DNA of 64,000 nt from positions 3,509,001-3,573,000 of the forward strand of contig NZ_CP069127.1 of the NCBI RefSeq assembly GCF_016811915.1, read 5' to 3'. Each line of letters begins with the position of its first letter. The first letter of the stretch is position 1. The notes beneath the pieces are model-generated. The model was given only the letters and a program-made list of their open reading frames with translations, was not told where the DNA came from and did not search any database. Both the position numbers and the translations under genes were made by a program. This document shows, piece by piece, positions 1-8,372 of the stretch. This DNA is from Brevibacillus choshinensis (GTDB lineage: Bacteria; Bacillota; Bacilli; Brevibacillales; Brevibacillaceae).

Positions 1-1056
1 TTGGGTCTGACCACGCGTGAACATAGCCGAACCGTGCGTACGAGCCAAAATATCTACTTCACTGGACAACGGACGGATTTCGTCGAGAGCTCGTCCATCC
101 GGGCGGATTTTATCTTCCGTGATGAGGCGGCGGACTTCATCTTTTACGATGTTGCCGAGAACTTCGCTAATCATTTTCTCCTGCTCTGCAAAAGTGTCAG
201 GGTTTTGTGCAGCGAAATGCTCCTTGGTCTGGGCCTTGATCGCATCGATGGCATCGTAGCGTGCTTGCTTTTCCTCGATGCGAACTGCTTCTTTCAAGCG
301 TGTTTCCGCAAATGCGCGAACGGCTTGATCGATTTCCGGATCGACTTCGTGCAGGATGACCTGCATTTTTTCCTTGCCGATCTCAGCTACGATTTGGTTT
401 TGGAATTCAATGATTTTCTTGATCTCATCATGACCTGTCATGATTGCTTCCAGCATGACCGATTCCGGCACTTGATTCGCGCCAGCTTCCACCATGTTGA
501 TCGCTTTGTGCGTTCCCGCTACGACCAGATGGATATCGCTCTTTTCTGCTTGAGCTACAGTCGGGTTGATGATGAATTGTCCATCGACACGGCCTACGAT
601 CACACCAGCGATCGGGCCCTCGAATGGAATCTCGGAGACGCACAGCGCTGCAGATGTACCGATCATTGCGGCAATCTCAGGCGAGCAATCTTGATCGACG
701 GACAGTACAGTGTTCACGATCTGTACGTCGTTACGAAAACCTTCTGCGAAAAGCGGGCGAACAGGGCGGTCGATCAAACGACTTGCCAAAATCGCCTTTT
801 CACTCGGACGACCTTCTCTTTTAATAAAGCCGCCGGGGATTTTCCCGACCGCGTAGAGACGTTCCTCGTAGTTGACAGTCAGCGGAAAGAAATCAAGAGC
901 TTTCGGTTCCTTCGAAACTGTCACTGCAGACAAGATTGCCGTATCGCCGTACCGAACCAGAACCGAACCATGCGCCTGTTTGGCCATTTTCCCAAACTCG
1001 AGCGTCAGTTTGCGGCCTGCCAGTTCGAAATCAAATGTACGGAATTGTTGCTCCAT
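1..1056 (-). CDS. pnp: Polyribonucleotide nucleotidyltransferase (PNPase), 3' end cut by window
   Basis: PNPase degrades RNA 3'-to-5' by phosphorolysis and takes part in mRNA turnover in the cytoplasm. The first 352 residues are visible and the gene runs off the low-coordinate edge, so the second RNase PH domain, KH and S1 domains are outside. The first RNase PH core is present, with [11 protein letters not shown] at residues 75-85 and [11 protein letters not shown] just after. The linker helical domain follows, and the visible part ends at the TRGQTQ motif that opens the second PH domain. The ATG (1054-1056) is preceded by AAGGAGG with good spacing. It lies downstream of rpsO, as in Bacillus, separated by a hairpin-rich spacer. 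Confidence 0.97.
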   Translation of the reverse strand, partial: MEQQFRTFDFELAGRKLTLEFGKMAKQAHGSVLVRYGDTAILSAVTVSKEPKALDFFPLTVNYEERLYAVGKIPGGFIKREGRPSEKAILASRLIDRPVRPLFAEGFRNDVQIVNTVLSVDQDCSPEIAAMIGTSAALCVSEIPFEGPIAGVIVGRVDGQFIINPTVAQAEKSDIHLVVAGTHKAINMVEAGANQVPESVMLEAIMTGHDEIKKIIEFQNQIVAEIGKEKMQVILHEVDPEIDQAVRAFAETRLKEAVRIEEKQARYDAIDAIKAQTKEHFAAQNPDTFAEQEKMISEVLGNIVKDEVRRLITEDKIRPDGRALDEIRPLSSEVDILARTHGSAMFTRGQTQ

Positions 1057-1173
1057 GTTGCTAGCAGTCCTCCTTCACGACAATGTGCATATCTACACTT
1101 TGTTTTCTACCTGTATGTATTATTTCCTGCCGTACTCAAAATTAAATGGGTAGCATTGGCAGTCTTTCTAGAT

Positions 1174-1198
1174 AATAAAAAAACCTCTGTCGAGGCTT
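1174..1198 (-). terminator. Rho-independent terminator upstream of pnp
   Basis: A short stem (AAGCCTC / GAGGTTT, loop GACA) is followed on the minus strand by a run of seven T. It is the third of three consecutive hairpins between rpsO and pnp and the only one with a long T tract, so it should end or reduce rpsO transcription before pnp. Confidence 0.65.
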
Positions 1199-1208
1199 AT
1201 TCATGTGA

Positions 1209-1240
1209 AGCGTGTAACACGCGAAATCGTGCTACACGCT
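1209..1240 (-). other. Stem-loop in rpsO-pnp spacer
   Basis: An inverted repeat pairs AGCGTGTA with TACACGCT, continuing after one mismatch with CACG/CGTG around a six-base loop (1222-1227). There is no T tract on either side. It may be an mRNA 3'-end stabiliser or a processing site in the pnp leader. The function is inferred only. Confidence 0.55.
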
Positions 1241-1252
1241 CCTACACGAAGG

Positions 1253-1277
1253 AAAAAGCGGGATGACCCCGCTTTTT
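1253..1277 (-). terminator. Hairpin after rpsO, likely terminator
   Basis: AAAAAGCGGGG pairs with CCCGCTTTTT around a short loop, 12 bases after the rpsO stop. The 3' arm ends in five T followed by CC, which gives an A-tract/T-tract terminator form. It probably works together with the two hairpins that follow before pnp. Confidence 0.7.
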
Positions 1278-1289
1278 ACAAGACGCTGA

Positions 1290-1559
1290 TTAGCGACGCA
1301 GACCCAGACGGTCTACTACGGAACGATAACGCTGCACGTCAGATTCACGCAGGTATGTCAACAGGTTACGACGTTGACCTACCATTTTCAACAGGCCGCG
1401 ACGGCTGTGGTGATCTTTTTTGTGCGTACGCAGGTGTCCGTTCAGGTTGTTAATGTTTTCGGTCAGGATAGCGATTTGTACTTCCGGCGAACCGGTGTCG
1501 TTCTCATGAGTACGGAACTCTTGGATCAGTTGAGTTTTACGTTCTTGAGTCAATGCCAT
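1290..1559 (-). CDS. rpsO: 30S ribosomal protein S15
   Basis: S15 binds 16S rRNA at the central-domain three-way junction and is an early assembly protein of the small subunit. The 89-residue product is the usual length, and the conserved core with GSPEVQIA and [11 protein letters not shown] is intact. Two ATGs are adjacent. I choose the second (1557-1559), which gives MALTQERK like Bacillus S15. AAGGAGGTG sits 9 bases upstream of it, and the first ATG (1560-1562) would add only one Met. The gene has its own sigma-A type promoter and a structured leader, which suggests autogenous control by S15. Confidence 0.97.
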   Translation of the reverse strand: MALTQERKTQLIQEFRTHENDTGSPEVQIAILTENINNLNGHLRTHKKDHHSRRGLLKMVGQRRNLLTYLRESDVQRYRSVVDRLGLRR

Positions 1560-1585
1560 CATGACTCACCTCCTTATTTTGTATG

Positions 1586-1633
1586 CCGTTAGCCGAGTCT
1601 GCCGCCGGTGAGCTTCGGTCAGCCAAGCTACGG
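1586..1633 (-). promoter_or_regulatory. Structured rpsO leader (candidate S15 autoregulatory RNA)
   Basis: Between the rpsO promoter and its Shine-Dalgarno, the transcript can close a basal helix (CCGTAGC with GCTAACGG) around an AGCUUGG / CCGAAGCU hairpin and a CCG/CGG hairpin. This gives a branched, junction-like fold of about 48 nt ending about 10 nt before the ribosome binding site. S15 is known to bind its own mRNA leader at a three-way junction in several bacteria, including Geobacillus. That this RNA does the same is inferred from position and shape. Confidence 0.5.
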
Positions 1634-1653
1634 TTATCTGTACAACGTTTTGA

Positions 1654-1682
1654 ATTATAGCATACCATTTTGTGAAAAGCAA
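1654..1682 (-). promoter_or_regulatory. Sigma-A promoter for rpsO
   Basis: Minus-strand -35 TTGCTT (1677-1682), a 17-base spacer and -10 TATAAT (1654-1659) with an extended TG one base upstream of the -10. The predicted start is near 1647, giving a leader of about 85 nt that carries the folded element before rpsO. Confidence 0.8.
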
Positions 1683-1701
1683 AGAGATTCCGTTACGAGA
1701 T

Positions 1702-2634
1702 TTACTCGCCCAGCTTCATCTTGGCAGTCTCTACGTCTCGCTGAATTTGAGCAATCAGCGCGTCGACTCCAGCAAACTTCTGCTCTTCACGAAGGAAGAA
1801 CAAAAACTCTACTTCTACATCTTTGCCATAAATCTCGCCCGAGAACTCAAAAATGTGTACTTCTAGCGATTTTTCTTTCTTTTCTAGCTCAAAGGTCGGC
1901 TTGATGCCCACGTTCATAACGCCAAAGTAGCTCTTTTGATCGACCGTGAAGCGCACACCGTACACCCCGTTTTTCCCAATCAAATAAGGAGCGGCCACTT
2001 TAACGTTTGCGGTAGGAAAACCGATGGTACGCCCGCGCTTGTCACCGTGCACGACTGTCCCTCGGACTTTATAGGGACGTCCGAGCAAATGGCGCACCTG
2101 CTCTACATCCCCATCGTGCAAATACTCGCGGATGATCGTGCTGCTCACCTTTTCCCCCAGACGATTGACAGGACCCACGATATCCAGTCCGTAGCGTCCC
2201 TCGCTCATTTCCTGAAGCGTCTGCGCCGTTCCCATGCCACGGTGTCCAAACGTGTAATCAAAGCCTACCACCACGTGGCGGCAATCCAGTGGCAGCAAGC
2301 ATTCCGCTATGAAATCTTCCGGATAGACTGCAGCAAAACCGATATCAAAGTTCATCACGTATGTGGTGTCGATGCCCATTTTCTCAAATTGCTCCAGCTT
2401 GTCAGCGAGTGGTGTCAGGTAACGGGTATAGCCACTTTGGCCGAGCACCTCACGAGGATGCGGATCAAAAGTGAGCACCGTGCTCTGCCAGCCGTTTGCC
2501 TTTGCCGTATCGATCGCTTTTTGAATCACTCGCCGATGACCGATATGTACACCATCGAAATATCCTAGTGCGATTGCGCAAGGCTGCGTTTGCAAATCAA
2601 TAGACAACGGGTATGTCAGGGAGATCGTTTTCAC
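1702..2634 (-). CDS. ribF: Bifunctional riboflavin kinase / FAD synthetase
   Basis: Phosphorylates riboflavin to FMN and adenylates FMN to FAD in the cytoplasm. The N-terminal nucleotidyltransferase half carries GYFDGVHIGH (24-33), FDPHPREV (56-63) and SSTIIRE (164-170). The C-terminal flavokinase half begins near residue 184 with GRTIGFPTAN (201-210) and ends with the EGEIYG/FLREEQKF-type segment. The length of 310 is typical. The start is GTG (2632-2634). Its GAGGTG ribosome site lies over the last codons of truB, three bases separate the truB stop from the GTG, and translation is probably coupled. Confidence 0.96.
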   Translation of the reverse strand: MKTISLTYPLSIDLQTQPCAIALGYFDGVHIGHRRVIQKAIDTAKANGWQSTVLTFDPHPREVLGQSGYTRYLTPLADKLEQFEKMGIDTTYVMNFDIGFAAVYPEDFIAECLLPLDCRHVVVGFDYTFGHRGMGTAQTLQEMSEGRYGLDIVGPVNRLGEKVSSTIIREYLHDGDVEQVRHLLGRPYKVRGTVVHGDKRGRTIGFPTANVKVAAPYLIGKNGVYGVRFTVDQKSYFGVMNVGIKPTFELEKKEKSLEVHIFEFSGEIYGKDVEVEFLFFLREEQKFAGVDALIAQIQRDVETAKMKLGE

Positions 2635-2637
2635 GGT

Positions 2638-3564
2638 TTACACCTCGGAAGGAAAGACTTTTTCTGCTTTGGCGTAGAGGCCTTTATCCCCACGGCAAAC
2701 GCGGTGAATCCCGAGCAATTCGTTCCCATGGAACAGGCAGATCAAGCTTCCTTCCTCGGCACTTACTCCAGGCAGTGCGGTAATTAATCCATTACGCACC
2801 GCTTTGACGCGCTCCGGTTTCACTTGATAAGCTGGCAAGAACGACATCGCTTGCGGGATTGAGACCAATTTTCGGGAAAGCTCCTCCCGATCGGCGGCCG
2901 CATCTTCCAGCCGTTGAAGAGGGATCGCTTCTTCCTGCACGAACGGGCCGCTTTTGATACGCCTGAGCAGCTTCATATGGGCAGGATACCCCAGGACGCG
3001 CCCGAGGTCAACACATAAGGTGCGCATGTACGTTCCTTTGGAACACGTACACGTAAATGATACGTCCACTACACCGTCTCCTGGCTTAATCTCATGCAAG
3101 GTCAGTTCGTAGATCGTGACTTTGCGCGCTTTCCGCTCAATTACCGTTCCTTCTCTAGCGAGGTCGTACAGTCTGACGCCATTTACCTTTACTGCCGAGT
3201 ACATAGGCGGCACCTGTTCGATTTCACCCAAAAAGGAGCGGAATAACTCTTCCACGCGTTCTTCCGTGATCGATGCGGCGTCCACAGCCATCTGCTCCAC
3301 GACTTCACCCGAAGCGTCCTCTGTCGTCGTAGAGGAACCTATTCGCATGACCACCTCGTAACGTTTGGGGAGTTCCTGCAAGTACTCCACGAGGCGTGTC
3401 GCATGTCCGAGGCAGATCGGGAGCACTCCTGTCACATCCGGGTCGAGAGTGCCTGTATGACCTACTTTTTTTGTGCCGTAGAGTCGGCGGATCCGCGCCA
3501 CGCAATCATGGGAGGTCATGCCAGCCGGCTTGTCCACGATCAGTACACCATTCACGTTACTCAT
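2638..3564 (-). CDS. truB: tRNA pseudouridine(55) synthase
   Basis: Isomerises U55 in the T loop of tRNAs. The product has 308 residues. The catalytic motif GHTGTLDPDVTGVLP contains the nucleophile Asp41, the ATRLVEYLQ segment follows, and a C-terminal PUA-like region begins near residue 245. The ATG overlaps the nrnA stop by 8 bases, with GGAGTG upstream inside nrnA. It sits in the infB-ylxP-rbfA-nrnA-truB-ribF tail of the nusA operon, the order found in Bacillus. Confidence 0.97.
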   Translation of the reverse strand: MSNVNGVLIVDKPAGMTSHDCVARIRRLYGTKKVGHTGTLDPDVTGVLPICLGHATRLVEYLQELPKRYEVVMRIGSSTTTEDASGEVVEQMAVDAASITEERVEELFRSFLGEIEQVPPMYSAVKVNGVRLYDLAREGTVIERKARKVTIYELTLHEIKPGDGVVDVSFTCTCSKGTYMRTLCVDLGRVLGYPAHMKLLRRIKSGPFVQEEAIPLQRLEDAAADREELSRKLVSIPQAMSFLPAYQVKPERVKAVRNGLITALPGVSAEEGSLICLFHGNELLGIHRVCRGDKGLYAKAEKVFPSEV

Positions 3565-4552
3565 TGCTGCTCACTCCTAGTGCTTCTTCCAGAACAAGCC
3601 TCACCGTCTCTTTCGCCTCCTGGAGAGTTCCTCGAATGGTGCACCCTGCCGCTTTTGCATGTCCACCGCCACCTAAACGCTTGGCAATGGCTGACACATC
3701 CACTCGATCACGAGCCCGCATGCTCACCTTGACAGCTCCTGCTTCGGACTCCACGAAAGAGACCCCGACTTCTACGCCTTCGATGTTACGGCAGTAGTTG
3801 ACCAAGCCCCCTGCATCCTCACGATCAGCTCCAGATTGGACAAAGTCCTCCTGACGAACCGTGATCGATGCCACGAGATTTTTGTGAGAAAGCTCCAAAG
3901 ATTGCAGGGCGAGGCGCAAAATCTTGACATGGGCGAAAGTAATCTCCTCAAGACAACGCTCGGCGACTTCACCTGGCTTTACACCATATCGCAGCAGCTC
4001 GGACGCGATTTCCATGACGTACGGAGACGTATTGGAATACCGGAAGCCACCTGTATCCGTGAGCAATCCTGTATAGAGGCACAGCGCCAGCTCTTTGTTA
4101 AAGGTCACGCCAGCAGCTACAGCCACATCGTACAAAATTTCAGCTGTCGCAGCGGCATCCGTCCGAATCAGGTTAACGGTGCCGAAGCCATCATTTGTTG
4201 GATGATGGTCAATATTCAGCAGGGCAACGCCTGAACCAAATAAAGACCGTACATCGCCCATCCGAGACTCATCAGCACAGTCTACGGCGATTACGGCCTC
4301 GAACGTTTCGTCAAGCGGATCTTTCGAAAGGTTTCGCAGCTGGTCGAAACGCGGTAAAAAATTGAATTTCACCGGCGTTTCTCCTTCATTTACGACCACG
4401 TACTCTTTTCCCAATTGCTCCAGAATCATGACAACCCCTAGAGCCGAGCCTGTGGCATCTCCATCTGGATTGACATGAGAAAGAACCAGGAAGCGGTCAT
4501 GCGCTTGCATGAATCGTGCCGCTTCCTCTACATCATTATGAATTGGATTCAT
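3557..4552 (-). CDS. nrnA: Bifunctional nanoRNase / pAp phosphatase (DHH-DHHA1)
   Basis: Degrades 2-5 nt oligoribonucleotides and dephosphorylates 3'-phosphoadenosine 5'-phosphate. The 331-residue protein has the DHH-superfamily metal motifs: HVNPDGDATGS (26-36), VDCAD (90-94) and DHHPTN (115-120). The C-terminal DHHA1 substrate motif GGGGHAKAAG is near 294-303. The ATG overlaps rbfA by 17 bases, indicating coupled translation. Confidence 0.95.
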   Translation of the reverse strand: MNPIHNDVEEAARFMQAHDRFLVLSHVNPDGDATGSALGVVMILEQLGKEYVVVNEGETPVKFNFLPRFDQLRNLSKDPLDETFEAVIAVDCADESRMGDVRSLFGSGVALLNIDHHPTNDGFGTVNLIRTDAAATAEILYDVAVAAGVTFNKELALCLYTGLLTDTGGFRYSNTSPYVMEIASELLRYGVKPGEVAERCLEEITFAHVKILRLALQSLELSHKNLVASITVRQEDFVQSGADREDAGGLVNYCRNIEGVEVGVSFVESEAGAVKVSMRARDRVDVSAIAKRLGGGGHAKAAGCTIRGTLQEAKETVRLVLEEALGVSSNE

Positions 4553-4907
4553 CCTGTTTTCCCTCTTCAGTGGAGATTTCCCGCAGGATTGATTCTATTT
4601 TACTGCCGTAGTCAATCGACTCGTCCAGTTTGAATGTAAAATCAGGAATGTGACGCAGCTTAACGCGCTTGCCGATTTCGGTTCGCAGGTAGCCTTTTGC
4701 CTTTTGCAATCCAGCCAAAGATGCCTTGCGCTGCTCTTCACTTCCAAAGATGCTGACAAATACCTTCGCCAACTGCAGGTCGCTGCTTACTTCCACATCT
4801 GTAACGGTAACAAAGCCAATACGTGGATCCTTGAGACCACGCTGCAAGAGCATGCTCAGCTCTTTCTTGATCTCTTCCCCTACTCGGCTCATCCGTGTCT
4901 TGTTCAT
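4536..4907 (-). CDS. rbfA: 30S ribosome-binding factor A
   Basis: Assists late maturation of the 16S rRNA 5' end and 30S subunits, and is linked to cold adaptation. The 123-residue product shows the KH-like fold sequence, including LKDPRIGFVTVTDVEVS, AKVFVSIFG and the HIPDFTFKLDESIDYG segment. I start at ATG 4905-4907 because GGAGG (4916-4920) is eight bases upstream. The in-frame GTG at 4914-4916 lies inside that ribosome site. It is followed by nrnA with a 17-base overlap. Confidence 0.96.
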   Translation of the reverse strand: MNKTRMSRVGEEIKKELSMLLQRGLKDPRIGFVTVTDVEVSSDLQLAKVFVSIFGSEEQRKASLAGLQKAKGYLRTEIGKRVKLRHIPDFTFKLDESIDYGSKIESILREISTEEGKQDESNS

Positions 4908-4930
4908 GTTCTTCACCTCCGCTGGCTGTA

Positions 4931-5212
4931 CTAATCGTAGTATTCCGTATCCGCTTGAATCAACTCCACATCAGGGTGATTTTCCACGAACCGGATCACT
5001 GTCTGAACCTCTTTTTGCAAAAAAGACATTTCATTAGCAACGGCAGCGATACCCAATATGGTACGCTGCCACTGCTCGGGGTAAGCCATCTCAGATGCGG
5101 AGACATTGAAACGGTTCCGCATCTTTCCAATCAAGCTCTTGACGATGGCTCTTTTCTCTTTCAAATTTTGACAAGCGGGCAGAAACAGTTCGATCTGCAC
5201 ACTCGCAATCAT
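4931..5212 (-). CDS. ylxP: DUF503 family protein YlxP
   Basis: A small conserved protein of the nusA-infB operon, 93 residues, of unproven function. It has been linked to ribosome assembly by its genomic position between infB and rbfA. It begins MIASVQIEL and contains the family segments LKEKRAIVKSLI and an Asn-Arg-Phe-Asn-Val-Ser stretch. The ATG shares its A with the infB stop (TAATG), so translation is probably coupled. A longer in-frame reading would run back into infB and is rejected. Confidence 0.9.
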   Translation of the reverse strand: MIASVQIELFLPACQNLKEKRAIVKSLIGKMRNRFNVSASEMAYPEQWQRTILGIAAVANEMSFLQKEVQTVIRFVENHPDVELIQADTEYYD

Positions 5213-7761
5213 TATTGTTTCACTTCCACCATCACGAAGGCTTCGACGACGTCGCCCACTTTGAGATCCTGGAAGCGCTCCAGTGTCAGACCGCACTCGT
5301 AACCTGCGGCAACATCCTTCGCATCGTCTTTAAAGCGTTTCAGCGTATCCAGCTTGCCTTCGTAGATCACGATGCCTTCACGGATGAGGCGAGCACCGGC
5401 ATCGCGGCTCAGCTTGCCTTCTGTTACGTAGCAGCCTGCGATGTTACCCACTTTGGATACTTTGAACACTTCACGGATCTCGGCTTGACCGATGATGTTT
5501 TCTTTATAGACTGGATCCAGCATACCTTTCAGCGCTTGCTCGATCTCTTCAATCACGGTGTAGATGACGCGGTGCAAACGAATGTCGATCTTCTCTTGCT
5601 CCGCCATGTTGCGTGCATTTGGCTCAGGACGAACGTTGAAACCGATGATGATCGCGTTGGATGCATTTGCCAAAGTCACGTCGGACTCGGTAATCGCACC
5701 TGCACCTGTGTGAATGATCTTCACACGAGTACCGTTGACGTCGATTTTTTCCAAAGCACCACGAAGGGCTTCTACAGAACCTTGTACGTCTGCTTTCACA
5801 ATCAGGTTCAGCTCTTTGATGTCGCCTTCCTGAATTTGTTGGAACAGGTCATCCAAGGATACTCGAGCACTTTCACGACGTTCGGATTCGCGCTGCTTGG
5901 ATGCACGGGCTTCCCCGATCGCACGAGCTTTCTTCTCGTCTTCGAAGACGCGGAACTGATCACCGGCTTGTGGTACATCGTTCAGACCTGTGATTTCTAC
6001 CGGAGTAGAAGGACCTGCTTCTTTCAGACGACGGCCTTTGTCGTTCACCATCGCACGGACACGTCCGAATGCCGAACCGACAACGATCGGATCCCCTACG
6101 CGCAGTGTACCTTGCTGAACGAGGATCGTAGCGACAGGACCGCGGCCTTTATCCAGCTCGGCTTCCACGACAGTACCGCGGGCACGTTTGTCTGGGTTCG
6201 CCTTAAGTTCTTGTACTTCGGATACCAGCAGGATGTACTCCAGCAGTTCCTCGATACCCGTACGCTGTTTTGCAGACAATGGTGAGAAAATGGTGTCGCC
6301 GCCCCATTCCTCGGCAACCAGTTCGTACTCAGTCAGCTCTTGCTTGATGCGATCGATGTTCGCTTCTGGTTTATCCACTTTGTTCACCGCTACGATGATC
6401 GGAACATTCGCTGCCTTCGCATGGCTGATGGCTTCAATGGTCTGTGGCATCACGCCGTCGTCAGCTGCTACAACCAGGATGGTGATATCCGTAATTTGGG
6501 CACCACGAGCACGCATAGTGGTAAATGCCGCGTGACCAGGAGTGTCCAGGAACGTGATTTTCTTGCCTTTGATCTCAACTTGGTACGCACCGATATGCTG
6601 CGTGATACCGCCGGCTTCCCCAGCTACTACGTTTGTAGAGCGGATCGCATCCAGCAAAGTGGTTTTACCGTGGTCAACGTGACCCATGATCGTAACGACT
6701 GGTGGGCGCTCCATCAAGGTTTCAGGAGCGTCAACTTCTTCCAGCGTTTCGAAGTTTGTCTCGTCAATGATGATTTTTTCTTCCACTTCTACGTTGTACT
6801 CAGCGCAGATGAGCTCAATGGCTTCTTTCTCCAGGTATTGGTTAATGGTAGCCATGATACCCAAATTAAACAACTTTTTGATGATTTCCGCAGGTTCCTT
6901 GCGCAGTTTTAACGCCAGCTCATTCACTGTCAGAGAATCTGTGAAAGTGATTTTTGTAGGTGGCTCCAGAACTGGACGCTGCTGTTTTTGCGGAGCGCGG
7001 TTGTTGTTGCCTCTGCGGTTGTTTTGATTGCGGTTGTTGCCGCCGCGGAAAGGCTGGTTTTTCTTATTGTCCTCAAACGTTTTTTGGGTTTGTGGACCTT
7101 TTTTGATTTTCTCGCGCTTTTCCATGCCTACATTCGTAGGAAGTTTTACCTTATCTTCAAAATCCTCTCCTGTACGTGGTTCTGCAGGAGTGCTGGCAGC
7201 AGCTTGATTTTGCGGACGCTGCTGATTTTGATTTTGCGGTCTCGCTGGTCGTTGCTGTTGGTTTTGCGGCTGTGGCTTGCGGTCATTCGGCTTTGCGGGT
7301 TGACTTCTCATATTGTTTGGTCTTCTCTCCTGATTCTTCCCCTGATTTTTTCCCTGTTGAGGACTCTGCTGATCGGGACGATTGGCATTTTGGCTATTCC
7401 CCGTTGGACGATTGCTGTTCGGGGTGCTTCCTCCGCGATCACGGTCGGCCGGACGGTCCTTACCTTGTTGCACGGATTGACCTTGCCCTGGCTGCGACTG
7501 GGGACGGGATTGTCCTCTGGATTCGTTCTGTCGACGTTGATCGTCTGCTTGTTTCGGTCTGGCATCACTTGGCGCAGTACGCTGTTCTGGCTTTGCGCCA
7601 GATCGGAGCTTTGCCATGTGATCCTCGATCTTCTTGATCGTGCCTTCTTCCATGATACTCATATGATTTGCTACTTCTATATTCAATCGCTTTAGCAAAT
7701 TGAGGATTTCCTTACTGCTCATGTTGTGTTGTTTGGCATATTCATACACACGTGTCTTCAA
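5212..7761 (-). CDS. infB: Translation initiation factor IF-2
   Basis: GTPase that places fMet-tRNA on the 30S subunit and drives subunit joining. With the TTG start (7759-7761), the product has 849 residues. Residues 1-50 are an IF2N domain ([19 protein letters not shown]). Residues about 54-264 are a long Gln/Asn/Arg/Pro-rich disordered linker. A second IF2N domain follows, then the G domain with GHVDHGKTT (360-368), DTPGH and NKVD, and domains II-IV. TTG is chosen because a weak AGGGTG lies 8 bases upstream and the family starts K-x-RVYEYAK here. A longer frame overlaps ylxQ. It is longer than the 716-residue Bacillus subtilis protein, mainly in the linker. Confidence 0.96.
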   Translation of the reverse strand: MKTRVYEYAKQHNMSSKEILNLLKRLNIEVANHMSIMEEGTIKKIEDHMAKLRSGAKPEQRTAPSDARPKQADDQRRQNESRGQSRPQSQPGQGQSVQQGKDRPADRDRGGSTPNSNRPTGNSQNANRPDQQSPQQGKNQGKNQERRPNNMRSQPAKPNDRKPQPQNQQQRPARPQNQNQQRPQNQAAASTPAEPRTGEDFEDKVKLPTNVGMEKREKIKKGPQTQKTFEDNKKNQPFRGGNNRNQNNRRGNNNRAPQKQQRPVLEPPTKITFTDSLTVNELALKLRKEPAEIIKKLFNLGIMATINQYLEKEAIELICAEYNVEVEEKIIIDETNFETLEEVDAPETLMERPPVVTIMGHVDHGKTTLLDAIRSTNVVAGEAGGITQHIGAYQVEIKGKKITFLDTPGHAAFTTMRARGAQITDITILVVAADDGVMPQTIEAISHAKAANVPIIVAVNKVDKPEANIDRIKQELTEYELVAEEWGGDTIFSPLSAKQRTGIEELLEYILLVSEVQELKANPDKRARGTVVEAELDKGRGPVATILVQQGTLRVGDPIVVGSAFGRVRAMVNDKGRRLKEAGPSTPVEITGLNDVPQAGDQFRVFEDEKKARAIGEARASKQRESERRESARVSLDDLFQQIQEGDIKELNLIVKADVQGSVEALRGALEKIDVNGTRVKIIHTGAGAITESDVTLANASNAIIIGFNVRPEPNARNMAEQEKIDIRLHRVIYTVIEEIEQALKGMLDPVYKENIIGQAEIREVFKVSKVGNIAGCYVTEGKLSRDAGARLIREGIVIYEGKLDTLKRFKDDAKDVAAGYECGLTLERFQDLKVGDVVEAFVMVEVKQ

Positions 7762-7783
7762 ATGGACTTCACCCTTTCGTGAG

Positions 7784-8083
7784 TTAGGTGAGCAGACGTT
7801 GAATGCTTTCGGCCAATTTCCCATCGGTTATCGCCACGGTAACGCGCCCATCTTTTCCGATTGCGTGCCCAAGTTCGTGACGGTCCCCAGTGGTTACACA
7901 TGCAACACCGTAATAGGAACATTTATCTCTTACTTTTTTGGCAGTATTATCAGATGCATCAGCTGCTAGCAATACCAGCCTGGCCTGACCACTGCGTACG
8001 CTAGCTAGGACGAGTTCCTCACCGGTAATTACTTTTCTCGCTCGCATCGCGAGTCCGAGCAATTGCGCAGCTTTTGGGATCAT
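7784..8083 (-). CDS. ylxQ: L7Ae-family ribosomal-associated protein YlxQ
   Basis: A 99-residue member of the L7Ae/L30e/S12e/Gadd45 RNA-binding family that binds kink-turns. In Bacillus the orthologue YlxQ is a non-essential ribosome-associated protein. The family core is visible: [33 protein letters not shown] and the CSYYGV segment. The ATG at 8081-8083 overlaps the ylxR stop (ATGA). An upstream in-frame ATG inside ylxR has no ribosome site and is rejected. Confidence 0.92.
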   Translation of the reverse strand: MIPKAAQLLGLAMRARKVITGEELVLASVRSGQARLVLLAADASDNTAKKVRDKCSYYGVACVTTGDRHELGHAIGKDGRVTVAITDGKLAESIQRLLT

Positions 8084-8370
8084 TGTCCCATCATCTCCAG
8101 CCATTTTTCACGAAACGCATCGTATTTCTCTTGGGTGATGGACATATTCAGTGCGCGTTCCAGCACTTTTTTCCATTTTCCCGAATCGAACGTATCCGGC
8201 TTCAGACAGCTATCCTGCCGACAAACATAAGTTCCACGGCCCGCCGCCTTTCCGGTCAGATCGATCACGATCTCTTCCTCGGGCGTCCGAACCACGCGGA
8301 TTAATTCCTTTTTCGGAAACATTCCCTGGCAAACGATGCATTTACGCAAAGGTATTTTTTTTTGCTTCAT
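8080..8370 (-). CDS. rnpM: RNase P modulator RnpM (YlxR, DUF448)
   Basis: A 96-residue DUF448 protein. The Bacillus orthologue YlxR has been reported to bind the RNase P RNA and modulate its activity. The family signature is present: PLRKCIVC (8-14) with two cysteines, and the AAGRGTYVC motif near residues 40-50. It starts two bases after the nusA stop and overlaps ylxQ by 4 bases. Confidence 0.92.
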   Translation of the reverse strand: MKQKKIPLRKCIVCQGMFPKKELIRVVRTPEEEIVIDLTGKAAGRGTYVCRQDSCLKPDTFDSGKWKKVLERALNMSITQEKYDAFREKWLEMMGQ

Positions 8371-8372
8371 GA

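Noticed and set aside
1-1266. Long open frame on the plus strand at the left edge
   Set aside because: It lies antisense to pnp and has no recognisable domain, ribosome site or codon pattern; pnp is clear on the other strand.
5215-6285. Plus-strand open frame of 356 codons
   Set aside because: Antisense shadow of the IF-2 G domain and domain II; no family features.
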